Part shown: piece by piece, positions 25,258 to 37,195 of the stretch | How positions within the stretch are numbered: the first letter of the stretch is position 1 | Layout of the letters: each line of letters opens with the position of its first letter | From: Lepas anatifera | Taxonomy: Eukaryota > Arthropoda > Thecostraca > Lepadidae | Length of the DNA: 64,000 nucleotides | NCBI GenBank assembly: GCA_034440635.1 | Contig: JAOTON010001271.1 | Location: 620,001 to 684,000, forward strand | Reading direction: 5' to 3' | Made by a program: the position numbers and the translations under genes | Notes under the pieces: model-generated | Told to the model about the DNA's origin: nothing | The model's input: only the letters and a program-made list of their open reading frames with translations | Database searches by the model: none

Positions 25258-26109
25258 CGCGCACATTGACGGAGGTCTGAGCCACCTTCGCTTTGACGAG
25301 GGGGGCGGGTTACCGCCCCCCCCAGATCTTGAAAAGCACGCTAGATAGCGGAAAAGCGGTAAACAGCGTTGGGTAGCCCATCGACTTATCTATCGAGAAT
25401 ATTTGAGCCATTTTAATCAGGTCATATTTAAGGCCACAACATGTCAAAACATGCCATCATAGGGATAACGTGTAAATGAAGGTTTTCGGTCATTACACGT
25501 GACAAAGTAAAGATGGAGCAGAGCAAATTAAGCCATTGGAATCCTCGCAGCAAGCTGAATCGAATGACACATAATATGACATTGCTAGGTCAAATCAGGT
25601 CAAATATGGGATATGAACTGACCTGAGGTCGTCACGATTAAATTAGGTAGAATGCATATCATTAAAACCACAAAGACAAGGAAAACATAATGCAGTTAAA
25701 AGAAACCTTTTATCACTATCCATTACCACTATATTCAGTCAAAAAACCATTTTTCCGTTATTTCCAACGGAGAGGTCATGGCTCGTACTTGACATTCTTA
25801 GGTCATCGATATCTAGATATACCGGAACATGTTTTAGAGAACTCGGTGGGCCCATTATCTGATATGAGTTTCAATCGGATAAGTTCACCCTGTCCTGACT
25901 TAGCGATCTTAAACTTTTTAGGCCAGGTCACTTGACCCGTACTGGTGACTGACCTGAGATGACCTAGCCTTAAAATTTTACCCAAAAGTTGTAAAAATGA
26001 TCAGAGAAAAGATATGCCAACTCCCAAGCACGGCGGCGCTACGCGCCACCGTTTTAATATGTCCAAAAAAGCCAGGGGGACGGGTACCCACCTCTTGTCA
26101 ATGCGCGTG
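25258..26109 (+). mobile_element. TTAA-flanked element, family A, copy 3 (complete)
   Basis: TTAA lies at 25254-25257 and 26110-26113. The ends are CGCGCACATTGACGG and TGTCAATGCGCGTG. It is 852 bp, in the same orientation as copy 1. It carries GGCGGGT boxes near both ends and many AGGTCA half-sites. No meaningful ORF. Confidence 0.88.
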
Positions 26110-26113
26110 TTAA

Positions 26114-27654
26114 GCTCTGCACCGATATCATAAGATCTTGACAAACGTCACAAATATTTCGAGACAATTGCCTTACTTTTGCTGATTCTTACCAGTTATC
26201 AACGCCAAAAATCGGTTTTAACTAGTAAAAGCACTGTTGTGTCAAATACCTGTTTTACCCTGGTAAAAATCCAGGCCCGATAACAAACACAATTGCGCCA
26301 AAACCTCTCCCGGTAAACACACCCCTGTTGAATCTCCTCAGTCATTTTGAGGTAATCTGGGTGATCTGGTGATCAGCCTGCGTTAATTTCATTTATATAG
26401 CTCAGTTAATTTGGTGAACAGAGCCCGCTGAATTGCTCTAACAGGAGGCTTCATTAATTTAAGGCAAGACGCTTCGCCAACTTGAATAATTAAAGTGGTG
26501 ATCTAAGATGAAAGTGCAGCAACAGGGGTGAACTAAGCAATTTTGGTTCTGGAGCTCCAGCATAAACTCATATGAAAATAGGACTTCAAAAGCAAGCTTT
26601 CGGAATCCTATTCCCGACTTTCATTGGCTAACCCTTCCTCGCATTTCAGCCCTTAATTAGCTGGTGAGTAAAGCTTCTTCTCCGCCGGCACCAATTTCGG
26701 GCCGAGATGAGCGCGTCCTTCAGCGACAAAAATAAGGGAAATAAACTTGCCGCTCAGAGCTACAGGCATCCAATCAGCTTTTGCCACCGCCAAAACAAGA
26801 GGAAGCGTAAATACAAAATCGGACATGAGGTTCAGAGAACCTCGTCTCCTCCTGCTTGTGGGTCCACAAAACACATGCGTCATCAGAGGGAGCACAATCC
26901 AAGCGATGCAATAGAGACACACAAGGACATCAGACCACCCTCCGTCTGGACAGAATGCCTCGGAATAATTGTGCAACGAAATGATAACAATAATGATAAT
27001 AATTGCTATTTCACACCCCTGGTGTATATCACACATGCATTCACATCACACTGTTGAAATTGGGAAACATGCAAAAACAAGAGTGGCAGACAGGCTGGAT
27101 ACAGCATGAAAGTAAATATTGAGTTCCAAAACTGACTCTTCTAAGTAACTGTGAGAGACAAGGCAATTTAAGCTGAATATGGTATAAAATACAATAATTA
27201 CATTCATTTTTGATTGACTAGGATCACTCCCAACAGGCACACTTGGCCAATTCCAGTGAGTATTGATGTGGTGTGTAATAATTACAGGATATACATACAA
27301 TAAATTACAAGAAAACACAATGAAAATCATACAGTATACTATAATTTCTGGAAAATTCCGTTTCTGTTGGCACCACAAAAACCTATTATATATTTTCTGA
27401 GAATCTGTTCTTTGTTTTGTTCAGCTTTTACCATTCTCCGGAGAGCCAATAACAGTACCCATTTAACATGATCATTCAGGTTAACGATACCAATTATTTG
27501 GATGCATTTTCATAGATATAAACTTCCCATCAGAATGCAAAACTACTTATAGGGAATTCAGGAGTACTGAAATAGCAGACATCCACTTTTGCAGCAACAG
27601 CAAAAAAATCAGCTGCGTATGACGGCACTTCGCGATCAGGTACCATTCCACTAC
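26114..27654. other. Unassigned DNA with overlapping open frames
   Basis: At 26653-27057 a 127-codon minus frame and a 116-codon plus frame overlap. A hydrophobic minus frame follows at 27046-27378. The CCAATCAGC phrase near 26770 could be a CCAAT box. Without splice or family evidence I cannot choose a strand. The rest is AT-rich. Confidence 0.35.
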
Positions 27655-28116
27655 TCAATAGTGTACGAAGCGAAGGAGTCTAGCACAAACAAGCAGTAGT
27701 AGAGTTAGCGCCGCCTGTGTCAGGGGGCAGTGTGAAGATGCACAGCTGCGGCATGGCCGTGCATCCGAGCCGCCGCGCGTTGGCAGCGTACGGCCAGTAT
27801 TGACCTCGCGGAGGCGCGCAGGCCGAATGCAGAGCAGTTGGCGGGAGCTGCGTCCCGGCGGCCGACAATTCAGCACCGGCTCAGAAATCGATAGCTCAAA
27901 TAAGGCACGAATGCATCTCGTAAAAACAAGACTGAACAGTTTGTGCCGGCGGCATTGTCCGGGCCGCAGCGCTTGCAGACTTGGATCAGGGGAGAGAGGA
28001 GAAGGGTGTATAGCCTCGGGTTCAACCACACGAAAGTTCCTGGAATTAGATAGCTGACGGTCACTTTTGATTTTCCCTGCGACAATCGCCGACTCCAGCG
28101 CACATTCTCTGCTCAA
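27655..28116. other. GC-rich island, possible exon, strand unsettled
   Basis: A 153-codon minus frame (27655-28116) and a second minus frame (27680-27868) ending in the peptide IFTLPPDTGGANSTTACLC overlap a plus frame (27800-28057). The island lies about 300 bp upstream of the E2F/TATA promoter and could belong to a divergent gene or its CpG island. No family recognised. Confidence 0.25.
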
Positions 28117-28412
28117 ACAGAAGCCCCCCGAGCGAGCGTTGACCTCTATTCAACCCGGTTTCGAGAATACCCGTTTCTCGTTCTGCCAGGCACCCTCAAA
28201 TCGGATCAGAGTTAAAATCATAGGCATGGGGATGGTGTACCTGCACTTTCTCTCATAATAGTTTAACGCCGATACTACGCCCCGATTCCTGCTGTCCGAC
28301 AGATCTCATGCTCGAACAACACGCCAACCACTCTCAAAGCGGGTAGACGAGAAATGTTGGTGTCATTAATTTCCGTTACTTCTTTTAAACGTATTCAAAA
28401 TCGAATATTGGC

Positions 28413-28530
28413 ACGGCGCCAATAATAATATTGAATTTTTTGGCGCCAAGAATAATATTTGGCGCCAAACGTCTCAATATTTTATTATGATAACCTCCGA
28501 TACTCTTTCGATTGTTCGATTGTATATAAG
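28413..28530 (+). promoter_or_regulatory. Candidate promoter: three GGCGCC E2F-type palindromes plus TATA box
   Basis: GGCGCCAA cores lie at 28415-28422, 28442-28449 and 28461-28469. The last two match the palindromic E2F consensus (TTTGGCGCCAAA), which drives S-phase genes in animals. A TATATAAG box at 28523-28530 puts transcription start near 28555 on the plus strand. The spaced sites share an AATAATATT linker, so they arose partly by local duplication. Confidence 0.5.
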
Positions 28531-28706
28531 ACAAAAACGTGAACAATACTGTTTTTCAAAGCAAGCAGATAAAAGTTTCACAAACGGCAGTCAACTCATC
28601 ACCACGAAAAACATCGGCTCAGCACTTTGAACTACAGCTCCTCGACGTATTTAACGATGTTGCGACGAAAAACACTACTCGAACTGTCCCATGAACAGTA
28701 ATTTGT

Positions 28707-28907
28707 ATGCGTGCCACCACCCCGAGTGGCAGAAAACTGGTCAATATGATTTTCACAATTTCACACAACTTACATCGCAATAGCATACAAACTCATCTTA
28801 GCACAACAGGGAATGTAGTGTCAGGTCCTTTGTCTATTGGACATAAAGGTGATCATAGGATGATAGATCCAGAGATCCAGAGAGTCCAGAGGAGGACTGC
28901 CACTCAG
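28707..28907 (+). CDS. Candidate first coding exon downstream of the E2F/TATA promoter
   Basis: From ATG 28707 the frame runs 67 codons to a clean donor CAG|GTAAGA, leaving phase 0. The C-terminal half of the peptide includes GPLSIGHKGDHRMIDPEIQR and is polar. An earlier ATG at 28657 opens a 14-codon frame, a possible upstream ORF. If the promoter is real, E2F control would suggest a cell-cycle or replication role, but no family is recognised. The frame reads on to 28991 if unspliced. Confidence 0.33.
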
Positions 28908-28991
28908 GTAAGAACCGTACGAAGCATACCATACCAAGGGCGGATGCAGCCTCCAAATATTTTGAGCTTAACATTCATGAAAACAAGGTGA

Positions 28992-31574
28992 TATTACTAC
29001 AATTTACCACGCAGTTTCTGGACTTCTGAAAACTAAAAAAAGTAATCCGACTGACACTCTGAAGACAACACACAGGAGCCACCACCTCCGACTTGTTAAG
29101 CAGCACGAGGCCAAAAGAGTGAGAAGGAGCCATCTTAGATGCCGTCCCCGCCACTGGGACCAATCTCCTAGAACATGCTGCTACATCAATAAGTCTGATG
29201 TTACAGAAAAATGGCCAAAAAACTAGGCAGATAATCAATATTGTCATGAATAAAGGCACTGAGAAAAGTAGCCTTTTCATAGATTCAGATCATTAATTTT
29301 CCCCGTTATTTACCAACACGAAGTGTGGAGACACAGGGCTCGACACAAGCTTCATTCCAATAAACTTCAACTTCTGCGATAAGTTTACTTTGGCTGTAGC
29401 ATTTATCATGTCAAATAAATATACGTGATCACATGGGAATGTGGAATAAACTAAAATAATACTACATGAAAACGAACATAAGAAATCCTTCAAACTCGAA
29501 GCACAAAGCATAGAAATACGATGTTTTGCAAGCACCGTGAAATAATGAATTTGGCGCATGCACGCCATTTTTGCATGAAGTGAGCACAACTCCAGCGATA
29601 AATTTCCTGGACAATCAAATATATTGCTTTGAACCACACTTTAAAATATTCTACGTTTGACCCGCGTCCCGGTGGAAGGGGCAGGGTACAGTTTCATCTA
29701 GTGAAATTTTCGGAATGTTTTAACGAAGACACGCAGCTCATGCCTGCCGGTACTTTATGATTGATCATTTTGGGGTCTCTTCACAATTATTCAAGCCAGG
29801 TGATTCCATACCATGCAGTTATTCAAGATTGTGTGAACCAACCCCAAAATCTAGAATCACGAGTGTGAAATGACGCCAAAGGAGCACTTGACTGATCTTC
29901 ACAAATGGGAGAAAGGTAGAATCGAGGAAAACAACTGATTTTCAATTCAGAAACAAATCATTTGTAAACACTCGGTTTTAAGGGTTTCTATATGTTCCAA
30001 AAGGCTAAAATATATGTTAAAACCCAATAAAGGAATCACACTCACTTTCAAACATCAAAGTTGTTTTTCCAGAATCCAAATCGGCGGCAACATCGTACAG
30101 TCATCAGAACCTGACGACAAGTCTGCTTACTGATCAGGGACAGGACGGAGCATGCAGGCTTATAGTTACAGGGATTAAACCAAAACAATACCCCGGGCTA
30201 GCATCACTCTTGAGAGCTCCCAGCGCAGTACCCACGCCACTGGCAAAAAGGCATTTGCAATCGGCCGCTCGGATGATCAGAGTGAAGCGATCCTGCCCCA
30301 GTTTTTGGGGAAGGTGTGCAGAAATTGTATGGTCGAACGAAAAGTTATGGCCCTCGTAAACTTTGATGGTTCACCGTTCGCTATAAAGTTTTATGGTTCG
30401 TTGGCTTCGAACGAGTTATCAAGAGGCTCCGGCGGGGAGTAGGGGATAACTCGGGTGTTTTTGCAACACCTGTCTAAGGAACACAATAAGGTATCAAAGG
30501 CGAAAACACATTTTTGTATAAAACACCTGTCTAAGGAACACAATTAAGTACCAAACAAATAAGAAACACACACTGGCACTAACACACACAAGAAAACATC
30601 GCAAATTGTTATCAGCAAATCAGCCATGATTTTCAAACAAAAATCTCACTTCGCTCACGAGGAGCCAATAGCTCGCTCAATTACTCGGTAAAGTTTCCGA
30701 TGTGCCAAAGTTACAGCGGCAAACAGCGACTGTGTAGCCCTGCAGAAAAAGACGCGGCACGCGAGAGCCGAGATCGATGATGCCGGCTCATCCATTGCCA
30801 TCGATCAGAGCACAGGTAAACTGGCCGACAGGCCACCGCAAACGCAGCTCCCGACATGAAAGGCACGGCGGACGCCGGCCGTGAGAGCACTTGGGTCACC
30901 AGTGACGTCACAGCTGTGCTCCAGTGGCGTCACTGCGTCTTTAGACAAGCGAACACGCGTGCAGCGCGTATGGCGTTGGAACAGTGGAGCTTGGGACAGC
31001 ATGCACGCGATTTTTTTCTGCAGCGCGCGGATGAGGCACGAGACCAGGGAAATATTCGTCAACGCTCTGCATGCGATGCACTGGCACTAGCCCAACACGC
31101 TTAGGCGTCCACATCTGGGTCGGCAGCGACCAGCTGCAAACAATAGCCTGCAATGCGGCAAAACGTTTTAAAATTACTGGCGGTGCCGGAATTTAAGCCA
31201 GGCGAATTAATCGCCAAATACTGTTATACCACATTATTTACTTAAGTCCCGAGAGCCATATGGAAAATTAGCATTTCAGCTGCAAAGATAGACGTAATAA
31301 TATTGCATACTTAAAAACCACAAGCATAGGCCTGGCTTCAAAAAGAAAAGAAACAAGTGAATAATAATGTATTCGCGAATATTCCCTCGTCGGCTCAATA
31401 TTGCATTTCTACTGCACACTACTGCGGAACATTTTCGATGTCAAAAACAAATTACTGGCTGAAAACAACTACTTTTCATTGCATCGTCGTGTCACGTGTA
31501 AGGTCCCAACAACTAATTAATATTGTGCATATGGCCTCGATTTAATATTGACGTCGGGTGTAAGGCGACCTTTA
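28992..31574. other. Unassigned DNA
   Basis: Minus frames at 28975-29280 (hydrophobic start) and 29293-29637 lack supporting signals. A GC-rich patch at 30690-31110 is open on both strands; the plus frame 30856-31104 gives a helix-like C-terminal half. No domain found. A two-copy direct repeat is listed separately. Confidence 0.35.
30464..30560 (+). repeat. Two-copy ~62 bp direct repeat
   Basis: The phrase CACCTGTCTAAGGAACACAA followed by TAAGGTATCAAA-like sequence occurs twice, about 62 bp apart. Confidence 0.75.
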
Positions 31575-32205
31575 CACGCGCATTGACGGGGGTCTGAGCC
31601 ACCTTCGCTTTGTACCCGTCCCCGCCCCCCTCAGATCTCGAGAACTGCTGTAGGTAGCGAAAAACGGTAAACGGCGTTGGGTAGCCCATCCACTTCTCTA
31701 TCGAAAATATTTGAACCATTTTTTCAGGTCACATTTAAGGTGACGAGAGGTCAAAACATGCTGTCATAGGGATAACATGTAAATTAAGGTTCTCAGCCAT
31801 TACATCTCAACAAGTAAATAAAGAGCAAACACATTTGAACTGTATGAATCCTCGCAGCAAGCCGAATCAAATGATATATATTTTGACCTTGCTAGGTCAA
31901 ATCAAGGATTTGCCCTAACCTGGGGCAGGTCAAGGTCAAATTATATACAATACATATCATCAGAACCGCAAAGACAAGGCGAATCTAATGCAGCTAAAAT
32001 AAACGCTCTATCACCACCCGTTACTGAGTTATTCAGTAAAAACCATTTTCCCATGTATTCCCAATGGAGAGGTCATGCCTCGTACCTGACCTTAGGTCAT
32101 CGATATCAAAAATACCGGAACATATTTTAGAGAACTCGGTGGGCCCATTATGTGATATGAGTTTCAATCGGATAAGTTCGCCCTCCTCCGACTTATAATA
32201 TCTTG
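31575..32205 (+). mobile_element. Family A element, copy 4 (right end lost)
   Basis: The left end CACGCGCATTGACGGGGG follows TTTA, a decayed TTAA. The sequence tracks copies 1 and 3 until about 32205, where it passes into AT-rich DNA without the right terminal repeat. AGGTCA half-sites are retained. Confidence 0.82.
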
Positions 32206-33279
32206 ATCTATATAACATCCGATCTATATAATATCTTTCAAATATATGTTTTAAGCCAATTCATCCTGTAAAAAGTTTTGTTTTCAACCAAAACGATATT
32301 AAAAAGGTGCATGTAGCATCAATAGGCTCAGCTATCTTAATAATTCAGCAGAAAATGATACTGAAAAACACAGTATGAAACATGGCTTGCTTATGATTCA
32401 AGCTTACTTCATGTAATGATCAGCATCACCTTATAAAAACAATCGACATTCTAGATAGAAGTATACACATGGCAGCTATAATAGTCGGGATGAAATAAGC
32501 CCACTCATGTCAGACATTTCCTCCATCTTTGCACTTTTATAAATCATCATATGCTGGCACGAGCCTCACAATTGAGTTCCAATAATGTTTATGAATAGAG
32601 GAGAGAGCAGTGACAAGTTTTCAGCTACAGCTTTTCAGAATATCATGGCGGAATGGCTGTGAATGAACCAAAAATCCTTCACATTGTCCCTCAATTGATA
32701 CATGTGAACATTTTCTTTTAGTTTAGTCACTAAACAGCTTGAAAGATATTCAAAAGATCGTTCTGCTTGGGTCAGCCCCGTCTGCAAAGTAGGTAAGCCA
32801 ACAGGCCAACATGAACAAGGCCCATCAGCCATATACAATTATCAAACCACCAGCCATAAAGAACTATCTTGATAAAGAACCACTAGTTTTCCACAGGTTC
32901 GCACCAAACATGGAATAAAAATATTGCACCAATCTCCACCAAAAAGTAAATCTGACACAAAAAAACAAATCAACCCCATCCACATCACCATTCAGTTTTG
33001 AACACTTTCTGTTTGTTTTGTTGTATTTTACGGGCTTGCGCTTAGTAGGTATCTGAAACGCCGTGCTTGTCTACATTAGAGCAATCATTTATGAAAACAT
33101 TTTTTACCAAAATTTACCAGAATAGTAAGTTTATTTCAGCGAAAATATTTCAAGACTTTTGAAAATATATTTTAAAATTTCACAGATTTAAAAAATACGC
33201 ACAAAGTGTGTGGTCCATTTCTTTTGTTCCTGAGAATAAGCCAATTTTTCCGCACTTGTTTCCTATATGACGCTTTTCT
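32206..33279. other. Unassigned AT-rich DNA
   Basis: No gene or repeat recognised; the terminal TATAATATC phrases after 32195 are a short low-complexity join. Confidence 0.5.
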
Positions 33280-33289
33280 GGCTTTGCAA

Positions 33290-33700
33290 GGCTTTACAAG
33301 CTGCTCAAGGCCAAGGCCTTTAAATGTGGAGGTAAACGCTCCGCTAAAATGGCAACCTCTGTTTCTGAGACTTTACGTTGGTGACGTCAGCAGTTGCTCT
33401 CGAGTGGAGCCGCCCATTCATTCAATGTAAATAGGCTACGATCGTGGAGTGTTTGTACGATTTCAAGATGCATCTGGTGAGGGTAGACCCAGGATTTATT
33501 ATTCCACGTCCACAAGAAAGAGTATTATTGCCCCTAACACGCAACCTATCTCTTGATAGCCCCGTCTTCTACAATACCCAGCGACAATGCGTTGCTCAGC
33601 TCTAGGCGATCGCTACGTCATCACCATGGTGAATGCCAGATTTGAGGTTGCCATTTTGGCCTATGCTAAGCCGGAGCGCAACCCCTGCTCAAGGCCGCGG
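33290..33700. repeat. Diverged inverted repeat of ~90 bp arms
   Basis: The left arm near 33335-33410 (AAAATGGCAACCTC, then GGTGACGTCAGCA) is matched in reverse near 33595-33660 (GAGGTTGCCATTTTGG, with TACGTCATCACCATGG). Outer phrases CTGCTCAAGGCC occur on both sides. It may be an old MITE, or an inverted duplication of a CRE-like TGACGTCA segment. Confidence 0.5.
33468..33605 (+). CDS. Short ORF, 45 codons, unknown
   Basis: ATG at 33468 opens a frame giving FIIPRPQERVLLPLTRNLSL and ending TAG at 33605. It lies in the spacer of the inverted repeat. CTG|GTGAGG after the third codon is also a possible donor. No family recognised. Confidence 0.15.
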   Translation: MHLVRVDPGFIIPRPQERVLLPLTRNLSLDSPVFYNTQRQCVAQL

Positions 33701-33826
33701 AATTTGCCATAATTTGGATATTCTGTTTTTGTGTTCTGTATTTCTACGTTCCTGTAAATTTGTAGTGTGCTGGGAAAGAAGTGTAAAGTAAAGGTATCTT
33801 GGGAGGGAAGTGCTGTTATGTTCAAA

Positions 33827-34375
33827 GCTTATCTAAAATATATTCCGGTATTTTTACATCGATGACCTAAGGCCAAGTACGAGCCATTGGAAATACACGA
33901 AAAATGGTTGTAACTGAATAACTTAAAAATGGATGGTGATGGAGCGTTTATTTTAACTAGATTATATTTGCCTTGTCTTCGCGGTTCTAATGCTGTGCAT
34001 TTTACGTAATTTCACCTTGAACTGACCTCAGGTCGCGTCAAATCCCATATTTGGCCTAGCAAGGTCATATCATATATCATTCGATTTGGCTTGCTGCAAG
34101 GATTCCAGTGGTCCAAATCGTTTTGATCTACCTCTACTTGTTCAGATGTAATAACCGAAAACCTCAATTTACATATTATCCCTATGATGGCATGTCTTGA
34201 CCGCTAGTGACCTTATATGTGACCTAAACAAATGGTTCAAATATTTTCGAGAGAGAAGTGGATGGGCTCCTCAACGCCGTTTATCATTTTTCGCTATTTA
34301 GAGTGATTTTCAAGATCTTAGGGGGCGGTATCCCCGGCAAAGCAAAGGTGGCTCAGACCCCCGTCAATGCGCGTG
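33827..34375 (-). mobile_element. Family A element, copy 5 (one end only)
   Basis: Matches family A in reverse from about 33827, ending CCCCCGTCAATGCGCGTG before TTAA (34376-34379). The other terminus is missing. AGGTCA-type half-sites persist. Confidence 0.82.
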
Positions 34376-34379
34376 TTAA

Positions 34380-35867
34380 ACCGATTTAAAATCATCGCAA
34401 TTGCAACACCGATGGAAGTCATGAAGAGTGCTTAGCAAACCGGTGACCGTCACGACAACCTAACATCAATACCACGTCAATACCATGGCCAAGAGCCGCA
34501 CGGTGGGCCGGACTGGACGTGTCGTGAGCCAATCCTCAATAGCAAGCAGATGACTGCGTTAGTCACGTCGCAAATGTGATTAGTGTAGACAGACAGTAAT
34601 ATGTCCTGTCGCAGTGAGCCACACCTCAGTGATCTACACGAATCAGATCAATCAACGTTGTATCCCGGCCGAAAAGGCGATACAACGCGGAGACGACGGC
34701 GAATATTCCACACTGCTACCGCCTGAGAATAGTATTTGGACCAGCCTGGCGCCACAGCGTAAATCGTGGCGTATAACGGAGGTTACATACGGAAACAAAT
34801 CGCATTTCATATAGGAAAACGTATCTTCAGAGGCTCGCACCTGGGAGTTTGAATTCCAATCCTGATTAAATCCTGCAGACAACGAGACGAGTCCTATTAT
34901 TTCCTACACTAGCATTTGAGACAAACAACACCGAAATCGTGCCGGCGGCTAAAAAAACCTGTGAGATACTATTGAGAAACTCAACCCGAGTCTGCAAAAC
35001 AAATTCAACAAAAGATTCCGTGATTCAGCTGTCCCAGATTTTGGCTCTCATATATTTTTCCAGCTGGTAATTAGAGTTCACTGGAAATAATTCAAACACT
35101 TAGCGGGCGAAGCTTCTTATCACGCATCCACGCACTGCGCAATGCACCATAGCCAAACAACGAGCGTGGCAACGTTCTACGAAATAACAATTTTACGCAC
35201 GCAGCAGTAAGGCAATCATCCGGTGTATACGCTGCATCCACGATATCTACGCAGCATGCAACGTAATTAAATCCCAATTCTGGTAACTTGGCTACCACGA
35301 ATCCACCGCCATCTAGAATGTCGGAAACCTTTTCAGCCTGCAGCGTATCGCAAGCTTAATTGCAGCTTTATTCAGGCGTAGCGTTTTCCATAAAAGGCTG
35401 GAGCTTATCCTCCAGCATGCTTCTTTCCCGGAACTGGCGTGCTATATTGTCTCTGGTGCAATGAGGCAATATATCATGCCCTTCCCAGAAAAAAACGGTG
35501 CTTTCGCTGGCGCCAACCAGACTGGCTCAGATACACATTGCGTGATCTAGGTTTAATGATTCGTCTGAAATTTTAATAAAAAAACCGTCGATTGCGTCCA
35601 CTGCGGACAAAAATGCACGGCATGAAAATGCGTGCCGCTATCCAGTAATACTTGTTAAAATTGTATGCCCACGATGCGGCGTGGCATACCGAAACCAATA
35701 TAGATGCAACATATTTCTGTGGTCGTAGTAATCATTAATCATAAGGATACCCTCATAAAAAAACTAGTTTTAATTTTGCAAACTTGCCTTTGCCATCACA
35801 CTACCTTTTCCTCGGCGGTGGCATGGTCAAACTTTGTTTAAATGCCTTGTTTTGGTCTTCCATTCTC
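34380..35867. other. Unassigned DNA
   Basis: Short frames on both strands at 34614-34882 and 35092-35298 have no support. No repeats recognised. Confidence 0.45.
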
Positions 35868-36176
35868 TTAACCCTCACCCTGGTGGGAGGGGGGTGTTTG
35901 AGCACCGCCCCCTCAGGTTTTTCAGACAGCAGCACAAAACGCCAGCGCGATCGCCCTCGTACTTGGCACACCTTGACCCTGATTAATTAGGCAGCTTTTC
36001 CTTAAGTCTTAATGTAGGGTCATCTCAGGTCAGGTCACCAGTTTCGGTCAAGGACCTCACCGCCCAATTTGTATTAAGATAGCGTAAGTAAAAGGAGGGT
36101 TAATATATCCAATTAAAACTTACATTCCATAATGGACCCACCGCATACTACAATATATATTCTGGGATTTTTAAAT

Positions 36177-36254
36177 CGTAAGTTTATTTATTTATTATTT
36201 GTATTATTCATTATCTTTAATTTTAAATTAATTTAAAATTAAAATTAAAATTTG
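36177..36254. repeat. AT-rich low-complexity stretch with ATTTTAAATTAATTTAAAAT palindrome
   Basis: A/T-only sequence directly before the SINE head; probably the insertion target or its expansion. Confidence 0.75.
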
Positions 36255-36612
36255 AGCCGCCCCGGTAGCTCAGTTGGTAGAGCGTTGGGCTCCGGCCCGC
36301 TGCTCAGAAGCATGCAGTGGCAGTGCATGTCCAGGCTTGGGATCGGTTCCCCTGGGACGCTCCGGCGCTCAATAGTTTGCCCGACGTAGGTCGGCTAGCA
36401 ACCGACTGGTGAGAGGGTGACCTGAGCGGGGCGGCCGTCCCTGTGCTTTGTGGGACGTTAAACTTTGGCTTCTAAATTAACCCTCCATTGTGGAGTCCCT
36501 TGTTCGGTGGTGGGGTCGGGGTCTCCGTGACAAGTCCCTTGAGGACTTCAGTGAGACTCCGACTCCAGCAGCCGTACTGGGAACAAGTTGGACAAAATTT
36601 ATAAAAAAATTA
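36255..36612 (+). repeat. tRNA-derived SINE, family 1, copy 2
   Basis: Begins GCCGCCCCGGTAGCTCAG and follows the copy at 7873 along its whole length, ending in an A-rich tail at AAATTTATAAAAAAATTAA. It lacks the short TATTTA insertion of copy 1 after GCAGTGCATG. Inserted within family C copy 2, so it is younger than that element. Confidence 0.9.
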
Positions 36613-37195
36613 ATTTATAACCTGGAGTCAGAAACGGATCATGGCCTCTAGATCCAAAATGCATGGGAATAGGTAACGGGAAAACGGAAATTGGGCAAAC
36701 AATTGCTCTAATTTCGCATACACCGCTTAGAATACCTTCCTTTTCACCAAATCGGAGTCCCCTAGGCCCCTTTCCAGGTTTGATACCATTGCGTTTGGAT
36801 TGTTATTGGCGTCGATGTAGATGCATATTGACTATGCTAGGTCAGATGGTGACCTTAACCAGACGTTAGGTCACGTCACTTTTATATGTTGACCTAGTAT
36901 GGCCATATTATACATCATTCGATTCCCGTAAGGAGAGGAAGCGAATGGTGCCTAAAAATGATTTTAACTCCACTCTGTCAGTCACAAGAGCCCGGAAGCT
37001 AACATGTCACCTTTTTAACCTGTCATGACCTCAATATTGACCAGAGCCAAAAACAGGCTGATGTAGTTTCATAATGAGTGTTTATGAGCTATCCACCAGC
37101 ATTCGCTTTTTCGCAATCCCACATAGGAGTCGAGATCAAGGGGGTGTTTAAACATCCCCCCACCAGGGCAAAGGTGGCTCGGAGGCCCACCGAGG

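Larger units (their letters stand above)
35872..37195 (+). mobile_element. Family C element, copy 2, carrying a nested SINE
   Basis: TTAA at 35868-35871 precedes the end CCCTCACCCTGGTGGG. The right end, about 37195, reads GGCCCACCGAGGCGGG, with decayed flank. The GGGGGTGTTTAAACATCCCC palindrome near 37140 matches copy 1. About 440 bp at 36177-36615 is an AT-rich stretch plus a family 1 SINE; without it the length fits copy 1. AGGTCA half-sites run throughout. Confidence 0.75.

Noticed and set aside
26653..27057. Overlapping 127- and 116-codon frames on opposite strands
   Set aside because: No splice sites, domain or composition signal favours either; likely chance overlap.
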